Origin: Hondaea fermentalgiana
Taxonomy: Eukaryota > Sar > Bigyra > Thraustochytrida > Thraustochytriidae
Length of the DNA stretch: 54,085 bases
Direction: 5' to 3'
NCBI GenBank assembly: GCA_014084085.1
Contig: NPFB01000045.1
Span: forward strand, 1-54,085
The notes below the pieces were generated by a model. The model did not search any database. It worked only from the letters and a program-made list of their open reading frames with translations, and was not told the origin of the DNA. A program made the position numbers and the translations under genes. Below, piece after piece: positions 34,718 through 42,732 of this stretch (its first letter is position 1; every line of letters starts with the position of its first letter).

Positions 34718-35107
34718 ATGGGGGAGCTGCGGAAACGAACGCGCACGCGGGAGTACCAGGCCTGCATGGCCGAGGAGGTGCCCGGGGACGAAGATCTGTG
34801 GAGCTTTCAGAAGGAGGCGCGCAAGGCCCTCGCGGGGATCGCCTTCACCGAGGGATTCACGGACTCGTCCGGCGTTTCGGTGTACGCAGTGGAGGGCGGG
34901 CCCTTCTCTCTTCGTGCCCTCTTGGAGCTGGAGCGCCCCGGGTTCGCATTCAAGGCGGAGGATGGACGCGTCACGCTCGTTCGGAGTTTCCCGGAACCGG
35001 AAGCCCCTCCGCCACCGCCTCGCATCTCCTCGGACGCCCTCGAGGCGGCCGGCTGGAGCGTCCTCGCGGCGCTGGCGGGCGCATGCGCGGCCGTGCAACT
35101 GATGTAA
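34718..35107 (+). CDS. Tail-anchored 129-residue protein
   Basis: ATG at 34718, two bases after the previous stop. A basic start (MGELRKRTRTREYQ), an amphipathic charged domain with short strands, a Pro run (EAPPPPPRIS) and a hydrophobic C-terminal helix (SVLAALAGACAAVQLM) ending right at the stop: a typical tail anchor exposing the body to the cytosol. The opposite strand over the same bases is also open (see 34807-35631). I favour this frame because of its start spacing and anchor. Confidence 0.65.
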   Translation: MGELRKRTRTREYQACMAEEVPGDEDLWSFQKEARKALAGIAFTEGFTDSSGVSVYAVEGGPFSLRALLELERPGFAFKAEDGRVTLVRSFPEPEAPPPPPRISSDALEAAGWSVLAALAGACAAVQLM

Positions 35108-35631
35108 GGCTCTTGCACGGTCTCGTTCTCGAAGAGGCACTCGATGCTGGCGCTGCGGAGCAGCGCGGGCGTCCCCCGGAGAGCGGTCGGCGACCACACG
35201 CCGAGCATGTCGCGCGCGCGGACCACGAATCGCTTGTTGATTTGCACTTTGAAGTTGCGCTCGAGGCGCCCGAAGCACATGACCTCGTCTCCGCGCGGAG
35301 GGCGGCCCGCCCAGAGCATCGACGTGGTCAGGCGCGCCAGGCCCACGGGGTCGTCCCTCACGAGCAGAATGACGATACGCGTCGGCTGCTCGTACCGCCT
35401 GTAGCGGGAGATCCCTTCGCCCATGAATTCCTCGCGGCGCAGCAACGCCTGCACTTCCTGCGTCCCCATCTGCTTGGGATGCTTCTCGACGTCGTACAAG
35501 AGCTGCCCTCGCAGAACCACGCGAGGGCCAGTGTCGGAGAAGGACTCGAGCGCCACGCCCAGGCGCCGGCGCCGCACCACGCAGGTGCGCTGCCGCTCGG
35601 AAGACTCAAGAACATGAAAGAAGTTTGACAT
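34807..35631 (-). CDS. Uncharacterised 274-residue protein, 3' third antisense to the tail-anchored gene
   Basis: ATG at 35631. Residues 1-175 look protein-like, with strands such as RIVILLVRDDPVGLARL and RVVLRGQLLYDV. From about 176 the frame runs antisense to the gene at 34718-35107 and turns Ala/Ser/Gly/Arg-rich, yet stays open to the TCA-complement stop at 34807. Either the protein has a disordered tail overlapping the other gene by 301 bases or one frame is partly spurious. No family recognised. Confidence 0.55.
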   Translation of the reverse strand: MSNFFHVLESSERQRTCVVRRRRLGVALESFSDTGPRVVLRGQLLYDVEKHPKQMGTQEVQALLRREEFMGEGISRYRRYEQPTRIVILLVRDDPVGLARLTTSMLWAGRPPRGDEVMCFGRLERNFKVQINKRFVVRARDMLGVWSPTALRGTPALLRSASIECLFENETVQEPYISCTAAHAPASAARTLQPAASRASEEMRGGGGGASGSGKLRTSVTRPSSALNANPGRSSSKRARREKGPPSTAYTETPDESVNPSVKAIPARALRASF

Positions 35632-35698
35632 CCTTTTTGGGTTTGGTCTGGAAATTAAGGTTTTACACCGCGCGACGGGGCGCCGAGGGTGGGTCTAT

Positions 35699-36133
35699 TC
35701 ACACAACCACCTCCGCGCACTGCATGGCAAAATTGTCGATGTCTTGCGAGGCGCTGTCAACGTACAAACTCAATCTATCGTACAAGCCGCACGTTATGCC
35801 CGCGCAGCAAAGCGCCGCGTCCGCCGAAAACGAGCGCCGGAGCATGCCAAGGGCAACGTAGAAGGCACCCAGTGACGTGCTGGCAAAGATGGTGGACACA
35901 GTCAGCACCACGCACGTTCGTATGAATGCAAACACCCCCCCCACTGCCACTTGTTTGATGTCATCGCGCCCGAACTCGAAGAACAGAAGCACGGTCACCT
36001 CGATCGACACGACGAACGAGAGAGTCGTGATGGCCAAAGTCATCGCACGCAGAAAGCGCCAAGCGGAGCAGCGGAGAGCCTGTTTCGCCTCCACCTCCAT
36101 CAGCGGCTCTTCTGGACGACTCGCCTCCATCAT
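35699..36133 (-). CDS. Small multi-span membrane protein downstream of RING-CH
   Basis: 144 residues from the ATG at 36133 (a second Met follows at once), overlapping the RING-CH stop by four bases (ATGA). An acidic start with MEEP-like residues precedes three hydrophobic helices (about 31-53, AVGGVFAFIRTCVVLTV and STSLGAFYVALGML); a Cys pair (ALCCAG) and an acidic end follow. The tight overlap suggests translation with, and a membrane partnership to, the RING-CH protein. Confidence 0.7.
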   Translation of the reverse strand: MMEASRPEEPLMEVEAKQALRCSAWRFLRAMTLAITTLSFVVSIEVTVLLFFEFGRDDIKQVAVGGVFAFIRTCVVLTVSTIFASTSLGAFYVALGMLRRSFSADAALCCAGITCGLYDRLSLYVDSASQDIDNFAMQCAEVVV

Positions 36134-36840
36134 GCCACCACCACGTTGCAGATCTGCTCAGAAACCACCGCCTCGTCCTCCGTGCTCGCGGTCTGCCCCG
36201 CTCGATGCATGGCAAGGTGACGCTGCAGCCAGACGCTGCCCCGCCTGGAAGCGGGCGGCAAGGCGACCAGTTCGCGGCGGTTGAAGTGCTGCTTAATCGT
36301 CAGATACTCGCAACGCGCATGGAAACCACCGGCGAGCGCCAACAGCATCACGAGGCGCCGGGAGAGTGCCCCCCTCGGCAGCAGACGTTGCAGCTCCAGC
36401 TGCGCAGCGCCGTGCGGGCCGCCAAGAACGCCCAGGCTCAGCACGACCGACGACCACATGGAAATTACCAGAACCCAAAACACAACCGTCGCCCCGACGG
36501 TTTGTGCAAAAATTCGGACGGCCGACCGGAGGTCATCGGCCAAGCCCAGCGACACCGCAGCGCCCAGCGCCATGCAGAGCGCGACGCGAGCCAGCCACGC
36601 ACACGCCAGTGTGGTCCACACGAAGAGGCAGGCACGGGAGCAGCGGCACGCCCGGTCGCGCGGCGTTCGGTACGGCGCGCGACAGAGGTCGCAGTGGAAG
36701 AAATCGTCTTTGACGAGGCGCCAGCGATCCACGCACGACGCATGCACGGACTCGACTGCGCCCCGACAGAGGCACGGCTGCACGAACTCGTGCCACTCGC
36801 CATGGTCGCCGCAAATCCTACAAAAGAGCACCTGACGCAT
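36130..36840 (-). CDS. RING-CH (MARCH-type) membrane E3 ubiquitin ligase
   Basis: 236 residues from the ATG at 36840. An N-terminal RINGv domain has the full C4HC3 set: Cys7, Cys10, Cys23, Cys25, His33, Cys36, Cys50, Cys53, with Trp40 after the fourth pair. Hydrophobic helices follow at about 72-98 and 113-140, then a basic tail. This matches cellular MARCH ligases and viral homologues, which attach ubiquitin to host membrane proteins for removal from the surface. Here the protein is longer at the C-terminus (about 95 residues after span 2). Targets are unknown. Confidence 0.9.
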   Translation of the reverse strand: MRQVLFCRICGDHGEWHEFVQPCLCRGAVESVHASCVDRWRLVKDDFFHCDLCRAPYRTPRDRACRCSRACLFVWTTLACAWLARVALCMALGAAVSLGLADDLRSAVRIFAQTVGATVVFWVLVISMWSSVVLSLGVLGGPHGAAQLELQRLLPRGALSRRLVMLLALAGGFHARCEYLTIKQHFNRRELVALPPASRRGSVWLQRHLAMHRAGQTASTEDEAVVSEQICNVVVA

Positions 36841-36878
36841 GGCGTTACGCGTCTACCGACCGAGGAAAAATAGCGTTG

Positions 36879-36885
36879 TATATGA
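36879..36885 (+). promoter_or_regulatory. TATATGA box for the deaminase-like gene
   Basis: TATATGA 117 bases before the ATG at 37003, in the divergent spacer shared with the RING-CH gene. A T10 run and an A7 run lie between box and start. Confidence 0.4.
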
Positions 36886-37002
36886 AGCCCCCCGCGCGCC
36901 ACGCATGGGTACAAGAAGGCGCAGGAGGGTTAGAAACACAAGCAGATCCTTTTTTTTTCTTCAAAAAAAGTCTATTGAACAAATCGGATTACTTCATCCA
37001 TT

Positions 37003-37563
37003 ATGGCCCTGGACAGCGGCACATACTTTATGATGGCAGCTGAACTAGCCGCCGCGCGCTCTGACGAATTTTCCGCGCGGATGGGCGCCGCCCTCGTGGA
37101 CACCAAGAGGGAGAGCGTCATTGCAACGGCAGCAAATACCTCCAGCGAGTCGGATCTGTGCGCCGGACACCCGGCAGTTGGAGCAGTCATGGCATGGCGC
37201 GGCGGCGGGGGGCTCGTCCCGCCCGCCCACCGAGCTATTTATCTGACCCACTTCCCTTGTATGAACTGCGCGCTTTTTCTCGCGACGGCCATGATTCCAA
37301 CGGTTTTCTTCGCCGGCGACAAGGTCCCGCAGTCGGAAAACCGCGCAGCGCTCGCGCTTTCGCGAGCGGGGATAAAAGTCATCCCGTTCTCTCCTCCTCG
37401 CGGCGAAAACATCATCATGCTGAGCATCGCTCCGAGGACCACGCCGGAGAGAGTGCTGCTGGACAGTGAAATGCCATCGGAGAGCTGGCAGGAGGCAGAG
37501 GACGACGCATTTTTCGAGGAAGAGCTGGTGATGGTCCCTCAGCAGCGGGCAAGCTCTCGGTAG
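37003..37563 (+). CDS. dCMP/cytidine deaminase-fold protein lacking the catalytic glutamate
   Basis: 186 residues from the ATG at 37003. The fold markers of deoxycytidylate deaminases are present: a zinc His (His56) and IYLTHFPCMNCALFL with the Pro-Cys-x-x-Cys zinc pair (Cys86, Cys89), followed by IPTVFFAGDK. The catalytic motif should read His-Ala-Glu, but here it is GHPAVGAV, so the proton-shuttling Glu is absent. The enzyme is then probably inactive, or the residue is supplied elsewhere. The C-terminus is acidic. It overlaps the convergent cysteine-rich gene by 25 bases. Confidence 0.8.
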   Translation: MALDSGTYFMMAAELAAARSDEFSARMGAALVDTKRESVIATAANTSSESDLCAGHPAVGAVMAWRGGGGLVPPAHRAIYLTHFPCMNCALFLATAMIPTVFFAGDKVPQSENRAALALSRAGIKVIPFSPPRGENIIMLSIAPRTTPERVLLDSEMPSESWQEAEDDAFFEEELVMVPQQRASSR

Positions 37564-37967
37564 AAGCGCAGGTCCCCGTCGAAGGCGTTAAGGGTAAAAA
37601 CATGCTCGTCGAGATCGTACGGCGTGACGAGCGTCGCGCGACCGCCCACGCAATTCTCGTACACCTTGCACGGATCGCCAGTGGCAATCACTTCGTCCAC
37701 GAGCTGGCGATGCAGCTCGTGGAGGGGAAATGCCTGGTCGCGGGCGCAGATCGGGCAGAGCGCATAGACGATGCCGTAGCAGGTGCAGATGCGCTCCACG
37801 CGAGCAGCAAAACAGCGCTTGCACGCTCGCGCCGCGCAGCAAGTGCACTGGAGCCATTCCTCTGCGGGGACCTTGCAAGATCCGCAACGCGACTGTCTCG
37901 TGTACCGCCGCCGGAGCAAAGAGCCCAAGTACTGGGGCGGTGACGACAGGGCTCGCCGCAGAGGCAT
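37539..37967 (-). CDS. Cysteine-rich zinc-binding protein
   Basis: 142 residues from the ATG at 37967. A dense cysteine region at 28-74 (CGSC, CTCC, CKRC, CTC and CPIC spacing) suggests two interleaved zinc sites, as in RING or RING-like treble-clef folds, but the exact C3HC4 or C4 register is not clear. The rest is a helical/strand region with an acidic end. It could be a ubiquitin-ligase-type or nucleic-acid-binding protein; no family assigned. Confidence 0.7.
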   Translation of the reverse strand: MPLRRALSSPPQYLGSLLRRRYTRQSRCGSCKVPAEEWLQCTCCAARACKRCFAARVERICTCYGIVYALCPICARDQAFPLHELHRQLVDEVIATGDPCKVYENCVGGRATLVTPYDLDEHVFTLNAFDGDLRFYRELARC

Positions 37968-38026
37968 TGTAAAAGAAGCAGGCAATTCCTACAACGATCC
38001 TAAAGATAACGCTATTTATACTTGAT

Positions 38027-39034
38027 TCAGGCACCTGCGGTACGCTGGGTCTCTATGGGTGCGGCGAGTGTTCTCAGGTCTGTGATTGCGATTCGCAGTC
38101 GCCGCCTGAACTCGTTTGGAGGGTAGGATTTTGTGAAGATGCAGGCGAGGTTCTCGGGACCGAGCTCTTGCTCCAATGCCCGCACCAGCTCGCTCGCCGA
38201 TTCCATCTCCGCCCTCGGCCTTTCGGCTAGGATCTTGCAAATTCGAGCGCGCGTTTGCTCTGCTTCCGCGTGCAAAAGTTTCTTGGTGGACGCAATGGCG
38301 CGGCGGGCGTCGATGTACTCCGCTCGCCGCCCGCGGAACTCAGCCCCGAGTCGCTGCGCGGGGTCCGGGCCGAGGCCCCTAACGAGCAGGCGCAGCGCTC
38401 GCTTATCCTCCATTTCAACGGCCAGGGAAATTGCAGACGGCTCGTACTTTTTACTGCTCGCGTAGAAGTCGCTGGCGTCCGTCTCGCGGAAGGAAACCAG
38501 CAGAGAGATCATCTCGTAGTCGAGGCGCTGCACAGCGGCGCGCAGCGGGAGATTGTTCTTCACGTTCGTTTTGAAGCCGAGCGGCGAGCGGCCGTCGCGC
38601 CCCCGCCACGGGCCCGTGCCCACGCTGCGGACGATCACCGATGGGTGCGTCAGCAAGTACCGCATGAGCTCGACGCTCTCAACCCGACACACGAAGTCCT
38701 TCATGAAGCACGGCAGCTCATACTCCACCGCCGCCAGCAAGATCTCCATGCAGAGCACCGAGCACGCTTCGTCGAAGGCAGCGAAGAAGAGGCCGCGTAC
38801 GTCGACCGAGGGCAGCCCGACGAGCGCGTTAACGACGCTGACGAGGTCCAGCCGCAGTGCCGCGTTGAGATGAATGTTCGTGACCGGCCCCATCTCGCCG
38901 TTCAAGACAGCGGCCAAGACCGCCGCCTCGCCGCCCCGCATGGCCTCCTGCATCATCTCCACCTTGTGCTCCGTCTCGCCGGCATAGTCAACGCTCTCGC
39001 ACGAGGAGACGGAGCCCTCGCTGCTCGTGTCCAT
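38027..39034 (-). CDS. Ankyrin-repeat-like protein
   Basis: 335 residues from the ATG at 39034. After a Ser/Glu-rich start there are several degenerate ankyrin-type helix pairs: NIHLNAALRLDLVSVVNALV, VELMRYLLTHPSVIVR and NNLPLRAAVQRLDYEMISLL with the typical LxxAxxxxxxxxVxxLL rhythm. The TPLH motif is eroded. A charged coiled C-terminus follows. Ankyrin proteins of large viruses are often adaptors for host ubiquitin ligases; no F-box is seen here. Divergent from the portal gene across a compact promoter. Confidence 0.7.
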   Translation of the reverse strand: MDTSSEGSVSSCESVDYAGETEHKVEMMQEAMRGGEAAVLAAVLNGEMGPVTNIHLNAALRLDLVSVVNALVGLPSVDVRGLFFAAFDEACSVLCMEILLAAVEYELPCFMKDFVCRVESVELMRYLLTHPSVIVRSVGTGPWRGRDGRSPLGFKTNVKNNLPLRAAVQRLDYEMISLLVSFRETDASDFYASSKKYEPSAISLAVEMEDKRALRLLVRGLGPDPAQRLGAEFRGRRAEYIDARRAIASTKKLLHAEAEQTRARICKILAERPRAEMESASELVRALEQELGPENLACIFTKSYPPNEFRRRLRIAITDLRTLAAPIETQRTAGA

Positions 39035-39082
39035 TGCGATTTTGGGCAGACCGCCTCACCGCGCGACGGTTGCCCGAGAGTA

Positions 39083-39089
39083 CATATGA
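39083..39089 (+). promoter_or_regulatory. CATATGA box for the portal gene
   Basis: CATATGA lies 34 bases before the ATG at 39124, the spacing seen for the terminase. This favours 39124 over the ATG at 39106 as the portal start. Confidence 0.4.
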
Positions 39090-39123
39090 ACAACGAAGGC
39101 AGGGAATGCAGGGAACGGCCGGG

Positions 39124-40518
39124 ATGGACTTTTTCAAGTCGCTGGGCGCCGCGCGCAACACAAGCACTTACACGCTCAACCATGCGGTGCTGCGAGAGGT
39201 GCGCTACCACATGCGCGCGAACGCAACCGCGCTGAGCTGCCAGCAGATCATCGAGCGCTTCCTCGTGCGCGGCGTGGCCGTGCGCGGCGCCTCAAAGCAG
39301 TTCGCCCGCTTCGTCGAGCTGCACATGGTCCCGTTCTTCCGCGGCATGGTCGAGTCCTTCATCGCGGTCGGCTGGTGCGCGTACGTGCTCCGCCGCCGGA
39401 AGATGGCCTCGGAGCTGGGGCAGGAGACGGTCCTCGTCCCCGTGGTTGTCCCCATGGAGCACGCTCGCTTCGAGTTGGAAGCCAACCGCACCACGCACGA
39501 GTTTACCATGCGCTGCATGCAGATGGACGGCATGGCCCAAGTGCGTGGCGTGCGCTTCATCTTTCTCAACGAGCGCCAGCGGTACGCCAACGACACGCTC
39601 ATGTGCTCGCCGCTCTCCGGGATCCTCGGCGAGCTGCGGTACGTCGAGCAGATGAAGAAGTTCGCCGTGCAGGCCGAGTTCGTGCGCACGCACCCGACGA
39701 TTTACCTGCAGGGCGTCAATGCGCCGCGCGGCGAGTCGTCCACGGCGTCGATGACGGGCGCAATGCACAGCGGGGCCCTCGCAGAAAGCCACTCCAACAG
39801 CATATCGGACGCGCTGAGGGCCAAGGTGCGGGGCGAGACGGTGGAGGAGCCGCTCTCCGACGCGCAGCTGTTCCAGCGCGCCAGCACGGATATCGTGAGC
39901 AACATCGAGTTTCACGCGCAGCAGATGGACGACTTCGCCAGGGGCCAGAACGAGCAGTACTACTCCCTGGGGCTCAATTACGCCCCGCCGCACCACCACT
40001 CGCTGTACGTCTGTCCGCCGGGGATGCAGCTCGCGCACCGCCCCGACACTCCGCAGCCTCGCACCGACCAGGTCGAGATGGACGAGCACCTGAGCAGCAA
40101 GGTTCTCGCCGCCTTCGGCATCCCCGAAACGATCTTCGCTGGAAACTCGCGCTCCGCCCGGCCCCGCGCCCAGGACCGGGCCGTGTTCAATATCATGCAC
40201 ATTAACATGTTCGACGCCACCTTGGAGAATTACCGCTTGGCCATGCGGGAAACCTTCGTCCGCATTTACCGCGAGATCTTCAAGGCGGAGATCGACGCGG
40301 ATCGGATCATCTTCCGCCCGCCGCCGCTCTACGAGCACTACTTGCAGCACCTGGCGCGCCAGTTTGACGACATTTCCGAGGGGTCCAAGCACATTACCGC
40401 GTCAAAGTTCTCCGCCGGAGACTACAGCAGCAAGATAAGTGGCAAACGAAAGAAGGCCGATAGGTCGGAGGAGACCACACCGGAGGAGCTCGACGAGCCA
40501 ACCAAGAAGAAGAGATGA
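39124..40518 (+). CDS. Portal protein (HK97/herpes type)
   Basis: 464 residues from the ATG at 39124 (GGGATGGAC); an ATG at 39106 adds six. The portal forms the dodecameric ring at one capsid vertex through which DNA is packed. The pattern fits phage and mirusvirus portals: a wing-like N-terminal half with MVPFFRGMVESFIAVGWCAY, long helices, then SSKVLAAFGIPETIFAGNS, which matches the stem-proximal GIP segment of portals, followed by an amphipathic helix with a Tyr-Arg-Glu-Ile-Phe end and a Lys-rich tail. It heads a rightward cluster with membrane proteins and the coiled-coil scaffold candidate. The next ATG overlaps its stop (ATGA). Confidence 0.78.
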   Translation: MDFFKSLGAARNTSTYTLNHAVLREVRYHMRANATALSCQQIIERFLVRGVAVRGASKQFARFVELHMVPFFRGMVESFIAVGWCAYVLRRRKMASELGQETVLVPVVVPMEHARFELEANRTTHEFTMRCMQMDGMAQVRGVRFIFLNERQRYANDTLMCSPLSGILGELRYVEQMKKFAVQAEFVRTHPTIYLQGVNAPRGESSTASMTGAMHSGALAESHSNSISDALRAKVRGETVEEPLSDAQLFQRASTDIVSNIEFHAQQMDDFARGQNEQYYSLGLNYAPPHHHSLYVCPPGMQLAHRPDTPQPRTDQVEMDEHLSSKVLAAFGIPETIFAGNSRSARPRAQDRAVFNIMHINMFDATLENYRLAMRETFVRIYREIFKAEIDADRIIFRPPPLYEHYLQHLARQFDDISEGSKHITASKFSAGDYSSKISGKRKKADRSEETTPEELDEPTKKKR

Positions 40519-40970
40519 GGGGCGAACTCTGCGCCGCCGTGAACGCCCAGCTGGCGCTCGTCGCAGCGTCGGCCGACTGGTTCGCAGCCGAGCCCAACGA
40601 GCTGGCGATCGGAGACTGCGACGCCTGTCCCGCCGGGAACAGCTTCGGGCTGTGGGAGCAATTTTGCGGCGCGAGGCCCGAGGACAGCGGCATCGACGCC
40701 CTTGAGACCCTGGCCATTGCGCGCTCGCTGGTCCTCTTTGCGTGGGTGTTGGCGATGGTCGACGCGCTATCGTGCAGCGCGCTGCAGCTGCCTCGCTTCG
40801 CGCTGGGGATCCGCTGCGCGGCCGGCATCCTCGCGGGCGGAGCGGCGATCTTGGCCCACAGCAAATTGTCATGGACCCCGCGGGCCGGCCTCGTGGCAGC
40901 GTATGCCATGCCCGTGCTCGCCGTCGCGAGCGCCGCGCGCGCCTGCGTATTTGACGACGCCAGGCGCTGA
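40515..40970 (+). CDS. Multi-span small membrane protein downstream of portal
   Basis: 151 residues from the ATG at 40515, overlapping the portal stop by four bases. An N-terminal region with four cysteines (GDCDACPAG, EQFCGARP) probably faces the lumen; three hydrophobic helices follow (about 68-88, 97-115 and 124-143). No family recognised. The overlap suggests coupled expression with the portal. Confidence 0.7.
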   Translation: MRGELCAAVNAQLALVAASADWFAAEPNELAIGDCDACPAGNSFGLWEQFCGARPEDSGIDALETLAIARSLVLFAWVLAMVDALSCSALQLPRFALGIRCAAGILAGGAAILAHSKLSWTPRAGLVAAYAMPVLAVASAARACVFDDARR

Positions 40971-40982
40971 GGGGGAGGAATC

Positions 40983-41702
40983 ATGAAGTCGCCACTGAGC
41001 GCTTACACGTACCTGCCCTTTGCCTATCTCCTGGCAGTGTCTTCTGCCTATGGGTCGGCTTACCATGGGAAATACGAGTGGGCCGCGCCGCCTTACGTGC
41101 TCCTGACGTTCACCCTCGCCAACCTGTTCGTTGCCCGCCACTACAACAACAGCGCCCTGGTGCGCGAGCCTTTGCACGCCCATGCCTGGGGGGCGGTAAC
41201 GAGCGCCTTCTTCGGCGTGCTGCTGATCGATGCCCACGGGACCGTCTTCAGCGCCGTCCACGCGAGAACGATGAGCGACGCGCTCGCTTTCACCTACCTC
41301 CTGAGCGCCTGGCTCTGCTCCTACGTGCTCGAACGCGACGACGCACTGCTCTGCTTGCATCTTGCCTTCTTATATCTGCCGCTGCGACGCGAGTGGGAGA
41401 TGCATCTTTACCTTTTCGTGCTGTACGTGGCCGCCGAGGCGTTTTTGCACCGGGCCCGGCTGGCAGCGCACGTCGACCGCCCGGAGCGCTCGCCGCCCGG
41501 CAGCTGCGGCGCCCTGCGGCCGGTTCTGCAAGCTTTCGCCTATCTCCGCGTGCCCGGGCTGTGGGCGCTGCTCGGCGTGCCGCAACTCGTCTTCGAGTAC
41601 TTGCGCATGCGGCACAAAGACGTGATCGCCTTTCGCCGCGTGCACGAAATGATCTCGGCCGAAATTGAGCTGGTGCAGCAGCAGCGCGCTGCAGAAGTAT
41701 AA
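40983..41702 (+). CDS. Multi-span membrane protein (239 residues)
   Basis: ATG at 40983, 12 bases after the previous stop. Six or so hydrophobic stretches (YLPFAYLLAVSSAYGSAY, YVLLTFTLANLFVA, WGAVTSAFFGVLLI, ALAFTYLLSAWLCSYVL, LCLHLAFLYLPL and LYLFVLYVAAEAFL) and a charged C-terminal helix. No transporter or rhodopsin signature was found. Sits between the portal and the coiled-coil candidate. Confidence 0.72.
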   Translation: MKSPLSAYTYLPFAYLLAVSSAYGSAYHGKYEWAAPPYVLLTFTLANLFVARHYNNSALVREPLHAHAWGAVTSAFFGVLLIDAHGTVFSAVHARTMSDALAFTYLLSAWLCSYVLERDDALLCLHLAFLYLPLRREWEMHLYLFVLYVAAEAFLHRARLAAHVDRPERSPPGSCGALRPVLQAFAYLRVPGLWALLGVPQLVFEYLRMRHKDVIAFRRVHEMISAEIELVQQQRAAEV

Positions 41703-41715
41703 GTGCGAATTTTAC

Positions 41716-41722
41716 TATATGA
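41716..41722 (+). promoter_or_regulatory. TATATGA box for the coiled-coil gene
   Basis: TATATGA 67 bases before the ATG at 41790; the same heptamer precedes the capsid protein gene on the other strand. Confidence 0.5.
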
Positions 41723-41756
41723 CCCGAAGCACATCTCCATTGTTGAACGTGACCGA

Positions 41757-41789
41757 GAGGGAAAAAAAAGCAGGAGAGAGAGAGAGAGA
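41757..41789 (+). promoter_or_regulatory. Purine leader (GGGA8 plus GA repeat) before the coiled-coil gene
   Basis: GAGGG, A8, GCAG and then an alternating GA repeat run directly into the ATG at 41790. The capsid protein gene has the same order (G8, A6, GA repeat) in its leader. Confidence 0.5.
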
Positions 41790-42641
41790 ATGCCCGAGAC
41801 CCAGAACCCACCGCCAGAGCACGTGCGCAAGATGACGGAGCTCCTCACCGCCGAGCTCAACCAGATGCGAGCCCAGCTCAAGGCTGCCACCGAGCACAAG
41901 GCCCAGCTCGAGGAAGAGCGCAAGGCCTACGAGGATAATTTGGCGCGCGAGCGCGAGAAGTACGAGAAGGACATCTCGCAGGAGTCCGAAAAGTACGCCT
42001 CGCTCCAGCAGCAGGCCGAGCTCTACAAGAGCCAGGTGGCCGAGATGAACGCCGCCAAGCGCGAAAAGTACCAGGAGCTCATCAACAACAACGTCAAGCC
42101 CTTCTTCGAGACCGTGCAGAAGTCTGTGCCCGACAAACAAGTGGCCGCCTCGCTGCAGGCCTACAATGACCGCCTCAACGAGACGCTCAACAACGAGATC
42201 ATCGGCAAGGACGACGACATGCAGATGCACGCCATTTGCGCCATGGCCTCGGCCCACATGAGCCAGAGCTCCAAGCTCGAGGAGCTCTTCAGCTCCAACG
42301 CCGAGTGGGAGAAGAAGATGGCCGAGAAGGAGGCGGAGTACAAGAAGATGAACGAGGAAATCACCTCCAAGAGCGCCGAGAAGGACAAGGCCCTCGAGGC
42401 CCTCCAGAAGGAGCTCGAAGCCATCCGCGGCAAGCTCACGGAGCAGTCGGGCAAAATCAGCGACGTCGAGTCCCACTTCGAGAGCGAGGAGAAGCAAGCC
42501 ATGCCCGAGGTGACGGCCACGGCCTCCTCGGCGAGCTCCGGCTATTCCTCGCTCTTCGACACCAGCGTCTTGTCCGGCGACTGGCGCAACATGTGCCGCG
42601 CAGACACCCAGGAGTTTATCAGCTCCACCAGTCGCGACTGA
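41790..42641 (+). CDS. Coiled-coil protein, candidate capsid scaffold
   Basis: 283 residues from the ATG at 41790. Almost wholly helical: heptads run through about 10-110 (ELNQMRAQLKAATEHKAQLE) and 170-240, with a central less regular part and a Ser/Ala-rich end (SSASSGYSSLFDTSVLSGDW) that could contact the capsid protein. Codons are extremely uniform and C/G-ending, as expected for a highly expressed gene, and its leader matches that of the capsid protein. With a stand-alone maturation protease in the genome, a separate scaffold is needed, and this is the best candidate; that role is inference. Confidence 0.75.
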   Translation: MPETQNPPPEHVRKMTELLTAELNQMRAQLKAATEHKAQLEEERKAYEDNLAREREKYEKDISQESEKYASLQQQAELYKSQVAEMNAAKREKYQELINNNVKPFFETVQKSVPDKQVAASLQAYNDRLNETLNNEIIGKDDDMQMHAICAMASAHMSQSSKLEELFSSNAEWEKKMAEKEAEYKKMNEEITSKSAEKDKALEALQKELEAIRGKLTEQSGKISDVESHFESEEKQAMPEVTATASSASSGYSSLFDTSVLSGDWRNMCRADTQEFISSTSRD

Positions 42642-42647
42642 ACGACT

Positions 42648-42654
42648 TATATGA
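42648..42654 (+). promoter_or_regulatory. TATATGA box for the heliorhodopsin-like gene
   Basis: TATATGA 78 bases before the ATG at 42733 and just after the stop of the coiled-coil gene. Confidence 0.45.
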
Positions 42655-42732
42655 TCACCGACCCTCCCTGTAGTCGAACAGCATAAAGCGTAGTTTTCAA
42701 AGGTGTGAGTTTCATTCTCCCAAAGACAAGAG

